DNA of 64,000 nt from JABDJL01 sp963664065 (GTDB lineage Bacteria; Pseudomonadota; Gammaproteobacteria; Xanthomonadales; SZUA-36), in contig OY760942.1 in assembly GCA_963664065.1 (NCBI GenBank), positions 186,001 to 250,000 of the forward strand, in the 5' to 3' direction. Every line of letters starts with the position of its first letter. The first letter of the stretch is position 1. Made by a program: the position numbers and the translations under genes. Positions 1 to 10,511 of this stretch are shown in pieces. The notes below the pieces were generated by a model that saw only the letters and a program-made list of their open reading frames with translations, searched no databases and had not been told where the DNA came from.

Positions 1-340
1 TGGAAGGCTTGTACTCTGCGATCTCCGGATGCAATCGATCGAGTGCCCAGCGCAGGTTGGAGGCCGTTGGCCGGGTAGCCAACAACTGCTGATATGCATT
101 GCGCAGTGACTCATCGCTGCCATCAGCCTGCATGGCTAAAGCAAGGCCGTAAGCCGCCGTTGCCCCGATTAATGGCGCACCACGAACCCGCATCACCGAG
201 ATCGCTTCTGCCGCATCTTCTACCGACCGCATCGATTTCACGACAAATTCATGTGGTAAACGCGTCTGATCGATGATATCCACAGACTCACCGTCCTCAT
301 TCAGCCAGATGGACCGAAATTGAACCCCTTTCACTTTCAT
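1..340 (-). CDS. mtnA: S-methyl-5-thioribose-1-phosphate isomerase, N-terminal part
   Basis: The gene reads leftward off the window, so only about the first 113 residues are present. The family isomerises 5-methylthioribose-1-phosphate to the ribulose-1-phosphate in the cytoplasmic methionine salvage pathway. Visible evidence is the strongly conserved block RGAPLIGATAAYG at residues 53-65, preceded by the usual short N-terminal domain (DQTRLP at 24-29). The ATG at 340 gives the usual family N-terminus. No stop codon or frame break occurs in the visible part. The catalytic Cys and Asp lie beyond the window and cannot be checked. Confidence 0.9.
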   Translation of the reverse strand, partial: MKVKGVQFRSIWLNEDGESVDIIDQTRLPHEFVVKSMRSVEDAAEAISVMRVRGAPLIGATAAYGLALAMQADGSDESLRNAYQQLLATRPTASNLRWALDRLHPEIAEYKPS

Positions 341-437
341 GGTGGATACGATATAGGGGTAAACACCGCTTTGGAAGTAAATCGCAGGGTGGCGCGGTCA
401 GATTAACAGACCCGGTGAAACAGAAGGCGTACAGGTA

Positions 438-719
438 CTAGCTTGTACCCGAGGGGGCTTTTGACTTGAAACCGCAACTCTGGCATCGGTAAATATCTTC
501 CGTACCCAATATGCCAAAAGCGGCGGATCCGCACCGTTGGCACTTGATTTTCTTGCTGCGAATATCTTCGCTTGACTGTTTTTCTTCTGGATTGCCCTCC
601 AGTACCTGATTCCATGAACGGGCAGTGGTATCGGGCTTTCGAACCGACAGGACGATGAAAGCAACAGCTGCTATGAGAACAACAACTGCCAGCATAATCA
701 TAACAACCGTGTTACTCAT
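438..719 (-). CDS. Small membrane-anchored zinc-ribbon protein
   Basis: A 93-residue protein that I cannot assign to a named family. Residues 5-26 form one hydrophobic segment (signal anchor), followed by a charged linker. A C-terminal ribbon has two Cys pairs, CQRC near residue 60 and CQSC near residue 79, about 15 residues apart, which should bind one metal ion. With the N-terminus in the membrane, the ribbon side cannot be decided from sequence alone. It is read toward mtnA with a 97-bp gap, so the two could share a transcript. The function is unknown. Confidence 0.6.
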   Translation of the reverse strand: MSNTVVMIMLAVVVLIAAVAFIVLSVRKPDTTARSWNQVLEGNPEEKQSSEDIRSKKIKCQRCGSAAFGILGTEDIYRCQSCGFKSKAPSGTS

Positions 720-1223
720 AACTTCTAGTTCTCTTGGTTAAATTTGAAAGGGCAACGTTTCTGGCTATCTGAATTCCAGTTCGCTCTTGTACCTTACGAT
801 GAAATAGTAGCGTGTTATTCGCAAAACACAAGTCAGAAACCAATATGCATGCTGGGTACCGTGTGGATAGATAGCTTATCGGCACACCAAAACAGCCGCC
901 GCTTAAAGAGGCGGAACATTGATATTTTGAATCGACAATCGGTGCACAAAACAACGCCGGCTAGCCAATTCCGTTTGACTTCCCGGCGCAAATTAATGAA
1001 CAGTTGTTTTATGCGACTCCCATCCACTGCGGTTACAGAGGCTTGTGGTCAGAGATGCCTAAACAACCATTACATGGTGGGGTACATCCAGAATAATTAC
1101 TACTGTCAGAAATAGCAGGCATTCAAGGAACAAATACGGGTAATACTCTGCTTGTGACCTGGTGATCCTGGCTGTCATGAACTAACTCAATTAATCTCAA
1201 TATATCACAGCAAATATCAACTA
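720..1223. other. Intergenic stretch without a recognisable gene
   Basis: I see no convincing gene here. Open frames of 60-120 codons exist on both strands but lack family motifs or a good start context. The stretch becomes AT-rich after about 1120, leading into the promoter-like region of the HTH-receiver gene. Confidence 0.5.
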
Positions 1224-1252
1224 AACTAAACTGTAATCAATTTAGTTATAAT
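1224..1252 (+). promoter_or_regulatory. Perfect -10 box overlapped by a 7-bp inverted repeat
   Basis: A consensus TATAAT lies at 1247-1252, about 58 bp before the ATG at 1311. An exact inverted repeat, AACTAAA (1224-1230) and TTTAGTT (1241-1247) with a 10-bp spacer, ends on the first base of the -10 box. No good -35 hexamer is visible. The dyad is placed like an operator, and the downstream gene encodes a DNA-binding HTH, so autoregulation is an inference. Confidence 0.4.
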
Positions 1253-1310
1253 TCGCTTTGGACAAGAGATAAAGGGCGCAACACACCTTGAAACGGGCCA
1301 TCGGAACGAG

Positions 1311-1890
1311 ATGACAGTAAGAGACAACGTATTGAATGCCCAGGAGACAGCGGACTTTCTCGGCGCCCACGTTGAGACGGTTCGTCGCCTGGCCAGAAGG
1401 GGCCAAATTCCGGCGTTCAAGTTGGGTAAGGACTGGCGTTTTTGGGCGCAGGACCCTGCTTCGCTGGATCGACGAACACCACCTGCAACGCCAGCCGCCC
1501 TGTGTGCTGGTGGTGGAAGATGAAGAGATCAGTCGTGAACTGGTCAAAAACTTCCTGGAAGAAAAAGGTTTTCGCGTGCTCATGGCATGGGACGGAAGAG
1601 AAGGCCTGGCGTAGATGAACAGCGAACGCGTGGATCTCGTTCTGCTCGATCTGCAATTACCTGTCATGAATGGGCCTGAATTCCTGCGTGAGCTTCGGAA
1701 AGGGAACGAGGCTGTTCCTGTCGTTATACTCACGGCTTATCCGGACAGCAAACTGATGACAGAGGCCTTGCGTTACGGCCCTTTCACCTTGCTGGCCAAA
1801 CCCTTTCAAAGCAAAATGCTCATGCAAGCTGTCAGTGCTGTAATCAACGGTGCACGTGTAAGCCCAATGCTTCAGGGACAGCAGGAATGA
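1311..1890 (+). pseudogene. HTH (excisionase-type) fused to receiver domain, broken
   Basis: Two domains can be read if one frameshift and one stop are bridged. Frame 3 gives a MerR/excisionase-type HTH (LNAQETADFLGAHVETVRRLARRG) ending in the family's KDWRF motif near 1443. The CCC at 1454-1456 appears to hold one extra base: with CC the frame reads WAQDLLRWIDEHH and continues into a receiver domain (LVVEDEE, then VLLDLQLPVMNG with the phospho-acceptor Asp, then Lys in LLAKPF). An in-frame TAG at 1612-1614, directly followed by ATG, interrupts the receiver. An HTH of this kind joined to CheY is unusual. An intact stand-alone HTH of the same type is at 7622. Confidence 0.7.
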
Positions 1891-2002
1891 GTCCGGAATC
1901 CCGGGCCGGCACACAGGCTTCCGTTTTGGCCTGCCGGCAGACAGTGGGTGATCGCTGAACAATGCGTTCAGGAAATAGAGGATTGATAAAGGCAACCGAA
2001 AA

Positions 2003-5000
2003 ATGGCGCGTATACTGATCGTTGATGATGCGAAAAGCATTCGCGTCACTCTGCGAAAGTTTCTTTCCAGTGCAGGCTACGAGGTCGATGTAGCCAAAGA
2101 TGCCGACCAGGCGATGCGCTTGATGGCAAAGGCGGATTTCGACATCGTGGTGATCGATATTATTCTGCCGCGGGTCTCAGGGGTAAGCCTTCTCAAGGTC
2201 ATTCGGGCGGAATCGCCTCAGGTACTGGTGATCCTTATAACCGGAACCCCCACCGTTGAAACAGCTTCGGCGGCCGTGCGCTCCGGCGCGTTCGACTACC
2301 TGACCAAACCGATAAGAAAAGAGCAAATCCTCAAGATCGTGGCAAATGCGATCAGACTCAAGGAGTTGGATGACGAGCGCAGGATCCTGGCAAAGGAAAA
2401 CCAGGCCTATCAGGAGAACCTGGAGCAAATTGTTAGGCAGCGGACCACGGCCTTGCGCGAAAGTGAGGTACAACTGCGTACATTGATAAATACCCTTCCC
2501 GATCTCGTGTGGTTAAAAGACCCCGAAGGTACCTACCTGAGCTGCAACCCAAGGTACGAGCGCTTTCTTGGCGCAAAAGAAGCCGAAATACTGGGTAAGA
2601 CAGATCGTGACTTTGAAGAAGCTGACCTGGCAACCGCTTTCCATGAACAAGACAGGTTAACCCTGGCTTCCGGCAACCCCTTAGTGAACGAAGTAGAAGT
2701 CACCTTCGCAGATGACGGCCACAGGGAACTACTCGAGACCATCAAGATGCCAATGTATGACTCCGAAGGGGAACTCGTTGGTGTGTTGGGTATTGGCCGA
2801 GATATCACAGAGCGCAAACAGCACGAAGCGTTAACACAACTCCAGGCCCGCCGTGCAGAGACTTTGCAGGAGTTATCCCGGTCTTCTGAGACATTGGATG
2901 AGCTTGCGTTTATGCAGCATGGCCTGGGACAGCGGAAGAACTTACCAACAGCTGTATCTCCTTTATTCATTTCGTCGGAGGCGACGAGTAGGAGACCATC
3001 GAACTTGCGGCCCGGTCGCACCGCACCCATTACGATAAACACTATCCGGCCAAAGAGGCCGGTATCTGGACGGAAGCCCTGCGCCTCTATGAACCGGTGG
3101 TTTTCAACGATTACCCCGATCATCTCGATAGGAACGGCCTGCCTGGGGGAGACGCCGAACTGAAGCGCCTGATCAGCCTGCCGGTTATCGAGGATGACAA
3201 AGTAGTCATGTTGGCAGGGGTCGGAAACAAGGACTCGGGCTACACTGACCTGGAAATGGAATCGCTACAACTGATAGCCAACGAGATCTGGCGCATCGTG
3301 CAGCGCCGGCGCACGGAGAACAAGGTGACCCGGTTCAGCCGGGTGCTCGAGCATTCATTGAATGAGATTTACATCTTCGACAGTGAGACGCTCCGCTTTG
3401 TTGATGTGAACAGGGGTGCGCGGACTAATCTTGAATATTCCATGGCGGAACTGCAAAGCATGACACCGCTGGACTTGAAGCCCGAGTTCTCGGCCGAGTC
3501 CTTTACCACGCTGATCGAACCGCTGCGTTCCGGAAAAGAACAGGAAGTCGTATTCACAACGGTTCATCGCCGCAAAGACCAAACCATGTATCCCGTCGAA
3601 GTTCATCTTCAATTGATGGAGGAGGAACCGCCGGTTTTCGTCGCGATCATACGAGACATCGGTGAGCGCCTGCAGATGGAGCATGAACTGCGCAAGCTGG
3701 CCCTGGCGGTAGAGCAAAGCCCGGAGAGCATCGTCATCACAATCTCCAGGCCGAGATAGAATATGTCAACCAAGCCTTTATGCGCACAAGCGGTTATACG
3801 CTTGAAGAGTTGGTTGGTAAGAAATCGAGTATCCTGCAATCGGGCAAGACCCCCCTGAAACCGTCCCGGACATGTGGGATGCGCTCCGCCACGGCCGGTC
3901 ATGGCAGGGCGAGTTTTACAACAGGCGCAAGGACGGCAGCGAATATGTCGAATTAGCTCACCTGGCACCGCTAAGCTAGCCCGACGGTACGATTACCAAC
4001 TACGTCGGAGTCAAGGAAGACATCACCGAAAAGAAACAACTCGCTGATGAACTGGAGATGCACCGCCATCACCTCGAGAAACTGGTGGATGAACGCACCA
4101 AACAGTTGGCCGAGGCCCGGCAACAGACGGAAATCGCTAACCTCGCATTGCAGAAAAGTGAAGACCAGTACAGCCAGGCCGCCCGGGTCGCTCACCTCGG
4201 CCATTGGCGCTTTGACGAACAGAAACTTAAATTCACCAACATTTCCGAAGAATATGCGCAGATTCATGGTTATACAGTTGATGAGTACATGGAGCGGTAC
4301 GAAAACCTCAAAAACGACTGGGAACTGATCCGCCTGGAGGACCAGACAAGAGTAAGGGCGGTGTATGACAGGGAAGAAGATGCAACAGTGGAATTTCGTA
4401 TTCTCCACCGGGACGGAAGCGTGCGCTATGTTCGTGAGTTCTTCAAAGCAATCCACGATGACACAGGTGCTCTTGTTGCGTGTGAAGGTACCATGCAGGA
4501 CATCACCGAGATCAAACAGGCGGAACTCGCATTACGGGAAGCCAAAAACGCTGCAGAGGCAGCCAACCAGGCCAAGAGCAGCTTCCTGGCCAATATGAGC
4601 CACGAAATCCGTACGCCCATGAATGCCATCATCGGGCTCACCCACCTGCTACAGCATGACGAACCGGTGCCCGGGCAGATGGAAAGGCTAACCAAGATCG
4701 ATACCGCCGCCGGGCACCTGATGTCCATCATCAATGATGTCCTGGACCTGTCAAAGATCGAGGCTGGAAAGCTGACCCTGGAGCAGTCGGATTTCCACCT
4801 GGACTTGATTTTCGATTACATCCAATCGATGCTGAAAGAGCAAGTTCAGAGCAGGGGTTGACCATCGAAGTGGAGCGCAACAATGTGCCGATCTCGCTTC
4901 GTGGCGACCAGACCCGCTTGCGCCAGGCCTTGCTCAACTATGCCAGTAATGCCGTCAAGTTTACCGAGCGCGGAACTGTCTTTCTGCGCGCGCGCAAGGT

Positions 5001-5737
5001 GGAAGAGCAAGATGATGAGATTCTGGTGCTCTTCGAGGTGCAGGACACCGGCATCGGCGTCAAGCCCGACAAGCTGTCCGGCCTGTGAGACATTTGAGCA
5101 GGCCGATACCTCCACCACGCGCAAATACGGCGGTTCAGGGCTGGGCCTGGCCATCACTCAGCGTCTGGCGGAGCTGATGGGCGGCGAGGTGGGCGTGAAG
5201 AGCGAGCCGGGCCAGGGTAGCACCTTCTGGTTCACCGTCCGACTTGGCCGTGGCCAGGTAATCAAGCCGGTCGCACCATCTGCCCGGGTGGCGGATGCCG
5301 AAGAAGCGCTGCGAACCAATTACCGTGGTTCGCGCATCCTGCTGGTCGAGGATAACGCCGTCAATTGCGAAGTGGCGCTGGCACTGTTAAGTGGCGTGGG
5401 CCTGGTGGCGGACACGGCAAAAAACGGCCAGGTGGCCGTATCGATGGCTCGTGCCAGCACCTATGAACTGGTCCTGATGGACATCCAGATGCCGATAATG
5501 GATGGCCTGGAAGCAACACGCCTGATCCGCTCCCTGGCTGGTTGTGAAGACCTCCCCATCCTGGCGATGACCGCCAACGTCTTCGCGAAAGATCGCCAAG
5601 CCTGCCTGGGGGCCGGCATGAACGACTTTGTCGCCAAGCCGGTCGAACCGAAAAGCCTGTTCTCGACTCTCGTCAAATGGTTGCCGAAGCGCGAACCCGT
5701 AAATGCGGTTGATACTGACTCGAAAACAGCGCATTAG
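2003..5737 (+). pseudogene. Large hybrid sensor histidine kinase, multiply broken
   Basis: Bridging the breaks gives one protein of about 1240 residues: receiver (2003-2360, Asp at residue 52), coiled linker, PAS (2470-2830), GAF (2880-3310), PAS (3320-3690), PAS (3700-4040), coiled coil, PAS (4170-4530), HisKA with the H box SHEIRTPMNAIIG (4600-4630), HATPase_c (N box NAVKF near 4950, G box GGSGLGLAI near 5130) and a C-terminal receiver (5330-5700, VLMDIQMP). Breaks seen: frame changes near 2932, 3740, 3853, 4855 and 5085, and in-frame TAG at 2989-2991 and 3977-3979. Codons on each side still match kinase families closely, so decay is recent. Sequencing error at homopolymers could explain some indels but not the stops. 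Confidence 0.8.
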
Positions 5738-6169
5738 GCCATCGAGAGTGTGTATTCTCCTGCCAAAAAACTGTCATTTTCTACAGTAGACTCACGGGGA
5801 TAATCTGGGACACTTTACACTTGAGATTCATAAGGGTTCATGGACGAACGAGGAAGGGAAGCACTGACTCGGCACGGACGTCGAATGGATCCTAGGGGCG
5901 GCAAGGCTCCGACCATCGCCGGAAATCATAAGGACTTGGTTTCCGGCACTAACAGCGTGGTTATCGAGGCTTGCACTTTCAGCCTCTGACTTGTCACACA
6001 TAGGTTCGTAAAACCATAGATAACACGCTGGGCCATTTGTAAAAGTGGTCGTCCGCCTGGATGAATGAAATATTCAGATTCAAGCGGAACAGCGCTATTA
6101 CCTATTGCCACTCAGTGGCAAAGGCTAGTAGCTGGTATGCCAATGCAGGCAACAGGATTTGGAACGGAT
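5738..6169. other. Stretch between the broken kinase and the CheY/CheC pair
   Basis: No gene could be supported. A 50-codon frame begins at an ATG near 5840 but matches no motif I recognise. This segment must hold any promoter for the CheY-like gene at 6170, but no convincing -35/-10 pair stands out. Confidence 0.4.
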
Positions 6170-6532
6170 ATGGCGAAGATACTGATAGTGGATGATTCTG
6201 CTTTTGCACGTAACAGTTTAAGCATGATTGTTGAACGCGCGGGGCATGAGGTAGTCGGGCGTGCCGGGGATGGTGAACAGGCGGTGGAACTGTTTAAAAG
6301 TCTGCACCCGGAACTTGTCACACTGGACTTCCTGATGCCGGGTAAAAATGGCGAAGCAGTACTCGAGGAAATTATCCAGCTTGACCCCAGTGCCAAAGTG
6401 ATCATGATCTCAGGATTCGGCGATTACACAATCGGTGAAAAAGCCCTGCAGACCGGCGCCAAGGTCTTTGTGGAGAAACCTCATGTGCAAGAAGATATAC
6501 TGAAAGTTATTGATCAAGTGATGGAAGCCTGA
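6170..6532 (+). CDS. CheY-like single-domain response regulator
   Basis: A 120-residue stand-alone receiver: acidic pair DD at 8-9, phospho-acceptor Asp 53 in TLDFLMPG, Ser in MISGFG and Lys in VEKP near the end. There is no output domain, so it must act through a protein partner. The frame is open further upstream, but the ATG at 6170 aligns with MARILIVDD of the paralogue at 11705, and both are exactly 120 residues. A CheC-like phosphatase gene follows within 50 bp. A phosphorelay between the neighbouring kinases, this receiver and the phosphatase is inference. Confidence 0.88.
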   Translation: MAKILIVDDSAFARNSLSMIVERAGHEVVGRAGDGEQAVELFKSLHPELVTLDFLMPGKNGEAVLEEIIQLDPSAKVIMISGFGDYTIGEKALQTGAKVFVEKPHVQEDILKVIDQVMEA

Positions 6533-6582
6533 TCACGGTGGCCAGGTCATTGAAATGGGAACCAAGGCTGAGACCAAAAAAG

Positions 6583-7341
6583 ATGATTGCTAAGCAACAG
6601 AGCTTAACCGAGAAACAACTAAAGTCTTTTGACAGGTTTTTAGTTGATGGTACCAGGAAGGCGTTGAATGCGCTCGAGGTCATGTTTGGGCTCAACATTG
6701 ACAGCTCTGATTCCACCATTGAAATAGCGCCCGCTGTTAACAGTGAAACTCTGAAACACCTGGGAAATGGAACCCTGTATGTCGTTTCAAGTTCCTTGGT
6801 GGGTGACTTGCAAGGCAGCATGCTTTTATTGATGCGATCAGACGATTTCAAATACCTGGGTGAAATGATGAGGCCGATCTTGAGTCTCCTGTTCTTGTCC
6901 GCCCCGGACGCCGACCTGTCAGAACTGGATAGCCGGAAACCGGATTGGATGCAAGACAACGACACGGGAAGCTCGGGTGACACAGCATTTGATGAACAGA
7001 TGATGGATACGCTGGCTGAAATGGGCAATGTGCTTTTCGGTCTTTATACGAAAGCCATGTGCAATATTTGTGCTCTGAACTCACATCATTCCGTACCTGA
7101 AGCCTCAAGGGATCCCGAACAACGGGCTATTCAAAAGCTGCTGTCATCATCCGAAGGGAAGAGGCAATTGCGCATGATTATCGAGAATGAATTCGTTATG
7201 ACGGGTAGACCCATCAAGATTTGGTGCCTGATTTCCCCTGAACAAAAATCGTTTCAGGAAATATTGGGCAGAATTGAAAATCGTAATGACCATCAGGATC
7301 AGAGACTGTTCAGGCCTGTTCAGAAATTTGTGTCAATGTAA
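6583..7341 (+). CDS. CheC/CheX-like phosphatase-family protein
   Basis: About 252 residues. The diagnostic stretch is DTLAEMGNVLFG, giving the DxxxExxN active-site pattern of the CheC/CheX/FliY phosphatases that dephosphorylate CheY-P. A GTG at 6538 extends the frame by 15 residues, but the ATG at 6583 aligns end to end with the paralogue at 10495-11190, so I prefer it. It lies directly after the CheY-like gene in the same direction, which fits a receiver-phosphatase pair. No chemotaxis genes are nearby, so the output may not be motility. Confidence 0.75.
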   Translation: MIAKQQSLTEKQLKSFDRFLVDGTRKALNALEVMFGLNIDSSDSTIEIAPAVNSETLKHLGNGTLYVVSSSLVGDLQGSMLLLMRSDDFKYLGEMMRPILSLLFLSAPDADLSELDSRKPDWMQDNDTGSSGDTAFDEQMMDTLAEMGNVLFGLYTKAMCNICALNSHHSVPEASRDPEQRAIQKLLSSSEGKRQLRMIIENEFVMTGRPIKIWCLISPEQKSFQEILGRIENRNDHQDQRLFRPVQKFVSM

Positions 7342-7524
7342 CTCCCGCTTGCCCAGAGAAGCAAATGCCAGCGCATCACCTGGCAGGCCAGCAATTGCTG
7401 CCTGATTAAAGAATTCATTGCCTTAACTGAGCGCTCCCCGTATTTATTACTGCCCGACCTCATCCGGCGAATACTTATCCGTAAATTGCATTTAAAGCCT
7501 TTCGGTCCTGCGCGCTTGTTTTCC

Positions 7525-7553
7525 TTGTTCAGGGCCCCTGTTCAAAGTATAAA
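7525..7553 (+). promoter_or_regulatory. Possible sigma70-type promoter for the HTH gene
   Basis: TTGTTC (7525-7530) and TATAAA (7548-7553) are separated by exactly 17 bp, and the first HTH start codon is about 68 bp downstream. The -10 matches the consensus at 5 of 6 positions and the -35 at about 3 of 6. It is called on spacing and sequence only. Confidence 0.35.
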
Positions 7554-7621
7554 TTTTTATTTACGGATCATTGTGCAAGTTTCCGCAATGCTGGGGAAAT
7601 TCAAGGGCGAAAACGATAAAT

Positions 7622-7834
7622 ATGGACGCAACTGGACTCATGAGTGATTTGATGAAAATCAATGAAGTTGCACGCTACCTGCGCCTGAGCAGGGATACGG
7701 TATACCGTATGGCACAAACCGGCAGGTTGCCGGCCTCCAAGATCGGGGCGCAGTGGCGCTTTCGCAAGTCGGACATCGACGAATGGCTGGAAGGCAACAA
7801 GATTCTGTCCAGTGTTGCAAGTGAAGACGGTTGA
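7622..7834 (+). CDS. Excisionase-family helix-turn-helix protein
   Basis: A 70-residue protein nearly all made of one MerR/Xis-type winged HTH: MKINEVARYLRLSRDTVYRM, then GRLPASKIGAQWRF and DIDEWL. Such small proteins bind DNA and act as regulators or directionality factors. The ATG at 7622 is chosen because it starts just before the domain; an upstream frame to 7571 adds only unstructured residues. The order HTH then receiver kinase (7951) mirrors the fused HTH-receiver at 1311, which suggests both belong to the same signalling set rather than to a phage. Confidence 0.8.
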   Translation: MDATGLMSDLMKINEVARYLRLSRDTVYRMAQTGRLPASKIGAQWRFRKSDIDEWLEGNKILSSVASEDG

Positions 7835-7950
7835 TACCGGGAAAAATTGGCAAGTTACAGAGAAATTTAAACCAAGTGTTTAAAATCAGGAACAAAATTT
7901 CTGATTGTCCAGGCACAAACAGACCAGGGGCGCATGGATGAAATCGTGGA

Positions 7951-8933
7951 ATGAATGTCAAAGCTCTAGCTAAAAAACAGGAACAAACAGAAGCACCTGC
8001 CAGGATCTTACTGGTTGATGACAGGCCGACCAATCTCGAGTTGCTGGAATTCGTTCTTGAGCCTCTTGAGCAGATTACGGTCCGAGCGAACTCGGGTGAG
8101 GAGGCGCTGAGCCATCTCCAGAAAGAGCAATACGCGGTCATTCTTCTCGATGTGCTAATGCCGGGGATGGACGGCATTGAAACAGCCAGATTAATCAGGG
8201 CCCAAAGGCAATCCCAGGACACGCCGATCATTTTCGTCACGGCCTCAGATAGGAATGAGGGCAGGATCAGGGACGCTTACTCGCTCGGCGCGGTCGACTA
8301 TGTATTCAAACCGATTATCCCTGACATCATTAGGGCCAAGGTATCCGTCTTCGTTGAACTGTTCAGTGCAAAGCGACGACTGGACCAATTGCTGCACAAG
8401 AGCAAAGCCGATAATCGCTCGCTGCTTTCAGTTGGCCGCGCCCTGCTAACGGCAATTCCCGATACGATCTTTCGTATCCAGCGAAATGGGACTTATCTCG
8501 ACTTCATTCCCGCAGCCAGTAGCACACACTCCCTGATGGAGGAACAATACCTGGGAAAAACAGTGAATGATGTATTACCCAGGGATGCCGCCGGGGAGAT
8601 GATGAAGCTGATTCAGCGTGGTCTGGATGAGATACAGGTACAGCGAATGGAATGGGTAAAAAACGAACAGGGAAAACAAAGCATATTTGAGGCACGCATC
8701 AGCCCTTGCAGAACTGATGAAGTACTGGTGATTGTCCGTGATATTACACAGCAAAGATTGACGGAAAAACAGGTCGGAACGGCGCAGCGACTCGAGGCAG
8801 TGGGAAGGGTGGCGGCGGGTTTGGTCTGGCTACCGTGTATGGCATCATCAAGCAGTGCGATGGCTTCATAGCGGTGGATAGCACACCCGGTTACGGAACG
8901 ATATTCAATGTTTATCTTCCCCAGGCAGCCTGA
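7951..8933 (+). pseudogene. Receiver-PAS histidine kinase with internal deletion
   Basis: The first 290 codons encode a receiver (ILLVDDRPTN, VILLDVLMPGMDG, Lys in VFKP) and a PAS domain ending in VIVRDITQ. The kinase core begins with RLEAVGRVAAG, the start of the H-box helix. At about 8817 the sequence jumps to the end of the ATPase domain: GFGLATVYGIIKQ and GTIFNVYLP, read in another frame and ending at TGA 8931-8933. H-box residues, N box and G1 box are missing, so roughly 190 codons appear lost by a deletion at a GGCGGGT-like sequence. The in-frame product ends at 8871 and cannot be a kinase. It may still serve as a receiver-PAS protein. Confidence 0.8.
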
Positions 8934-10511
8934 ATGCATTCTATAACTTCGCAAACCAGCCGTACGCATACTACAGACCCGGAACCAGGCCGGTTGCCAG
9001 ACTTCGAGTCTTTTCTCAAGCGATCAACAGCACTCGAGTTAGTGCGCCGTTCTTTTATCGGCGTACCCGTGTATACGGTGATTTCACTGATCATGCTGGT
9101 CGGAACGCCAATCTATAGGAATTTCGGCTGGGTGTGTCGCTGCCGGCACCAGTGCGTTGTCCGTCCGGTGGAGCGCGCAACTGATCTTCCTCGCTTGTGT
9201 TCTGATACCGTTTGGCTTAGCCATATTTCTCGTGGGCGGGTTGCCAAAGGCCTTGCTCATCCTTGGGTTTTTAGTGTTGATGGCCTTCCTGGTCCAGGAC
9301 GGCGGTCAGGCGAGGCACACGTATGTCCAGCAGTTGAAAGACAACTATGACGATGAAATCGGCCGTCGCCGGTTAGCTGTAGAGAACCAGGCTAAAAGAG
9401 AATTTCTGTCTGATGTCGGTCACCAGATACGCACACCGGCCAGTTCAATCATAGGCATGACGACTCTGCTCATGGAGGAAAGTCTTGGCAAGAGGCCCCG
9501 GGAATTTATTAGAATCATTCGTAAAAGCAGCGAAGTCTTGCTGAAGCTGGTGGACGATATTCCTGGCGCGGTCATGTCCAGGCCGGACATACAGGAAGCT
9601 CTTTCTGCTACATGTAACCTGCGAAAATGCATCAAAAAGGTTTCTGAGTTATACCTGCCCGAGTTTTCCCACAAAGGGGTTGATCTCATATTGCAGCTGG
9701 AGGATTTGCCTGAATCCGTCAAATTTTCAGATGAAATCCACCTTGAACAGGTGCTTGTAAACCTGCTGAGCAATGCGGTGAAATTTACCGCTCAGGGTTC
9801 CATAACGGTGAGCACATCTTGCCGCAAGCCCGAGGGGAGGGGGGGCTGAGTATTGAGATATCAGTAGCCGACACGGGAATCGGGATACCGGCCAATAACC
9901 AGGAGTCCGTGTTTGATTCTTTGAGCAATGAAGATACAGGTCCCGACGCTGGCGGCCTGGGTTTGCCAATGTGCAAGGGGCTGGTCGAGTTGATGGGCGG
10001 CAAGATCTGGATTGAAAGCAGTGAAGACCAGGGCACCACTGTCAGGTTTACAGTTCTCATCGAGCTCGACTTGTCTGATACCACGTGGCAGCCGGACAAG
10101 GATGTGATAGAGGATCCTGGAGGCGAATTCACCGGAAATCTCAGCGAGAACTATCCCCACAAAATCCTGGTTGTGGAAGATGACAACATCAATCGGCGGA
10201 TTCTGCGCATGCACCTGAAAAAAATGGGCTATCAGCCGGATGAGGCCGCAGACGGTCAACAGGCAGTCGCCGCTGTGATGACCGGCAATTACGATATGGT
10301 TTTCATGGATTTACGCATGCCCAATATGAATGGCATTGAGGCTACCCGGTGGATTCGTGAGCACTTCAGCAGTGCCGGGGATTTGCGCATTATTGCACTG
10401 ACCGGGGACGCTACGCCTGAGATACAGGAGCAATGTGAAAAGGCCGGTTTAGACGACTTTGTTCCCAAGCCGGTGCAGGGCAAGGACCTTGAAGCTATCC
10501 TGCGTAGTTAG
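8934..10511 (+). pseudogene. Membrane hybrid histidine kinase, frameshifted
   Basis: Begins with ATG right after the TGA of the previous gene. Segments in order: an N-terminal region with one hydrophobic span (9050-9120), a frame change near 9130, two more hydrophobic spans (9180-9300), HisKA with H box GHQIRTPASSIIG (9420-9455), the HATPase N box NAVKF (9775), a second frame change in a G7 run at 9839-9845, the rest of the ATPase domain (VADTGIGIP, GGLGLPMCKG) and an intact C-terminal receiver (VVEDDN, VFMDLRMP, Lys in PKPV). The two frame changes remove a full product. Its last 17 bp overlap the end of the convergent CheC-like gene. Confidence 0.78.

Noticed and set aside
744..1115. 123-codon open frame on the plus strand
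   Set aside because: Low-complexity translation without motifs or start context, and antisense frames of similar length exist; treated as intergenic.
5840..5992. 50-codon frame starting with ATG between the broken kinase and the CheY gene
   Set aside because: No recognisable motif or ribosome site.
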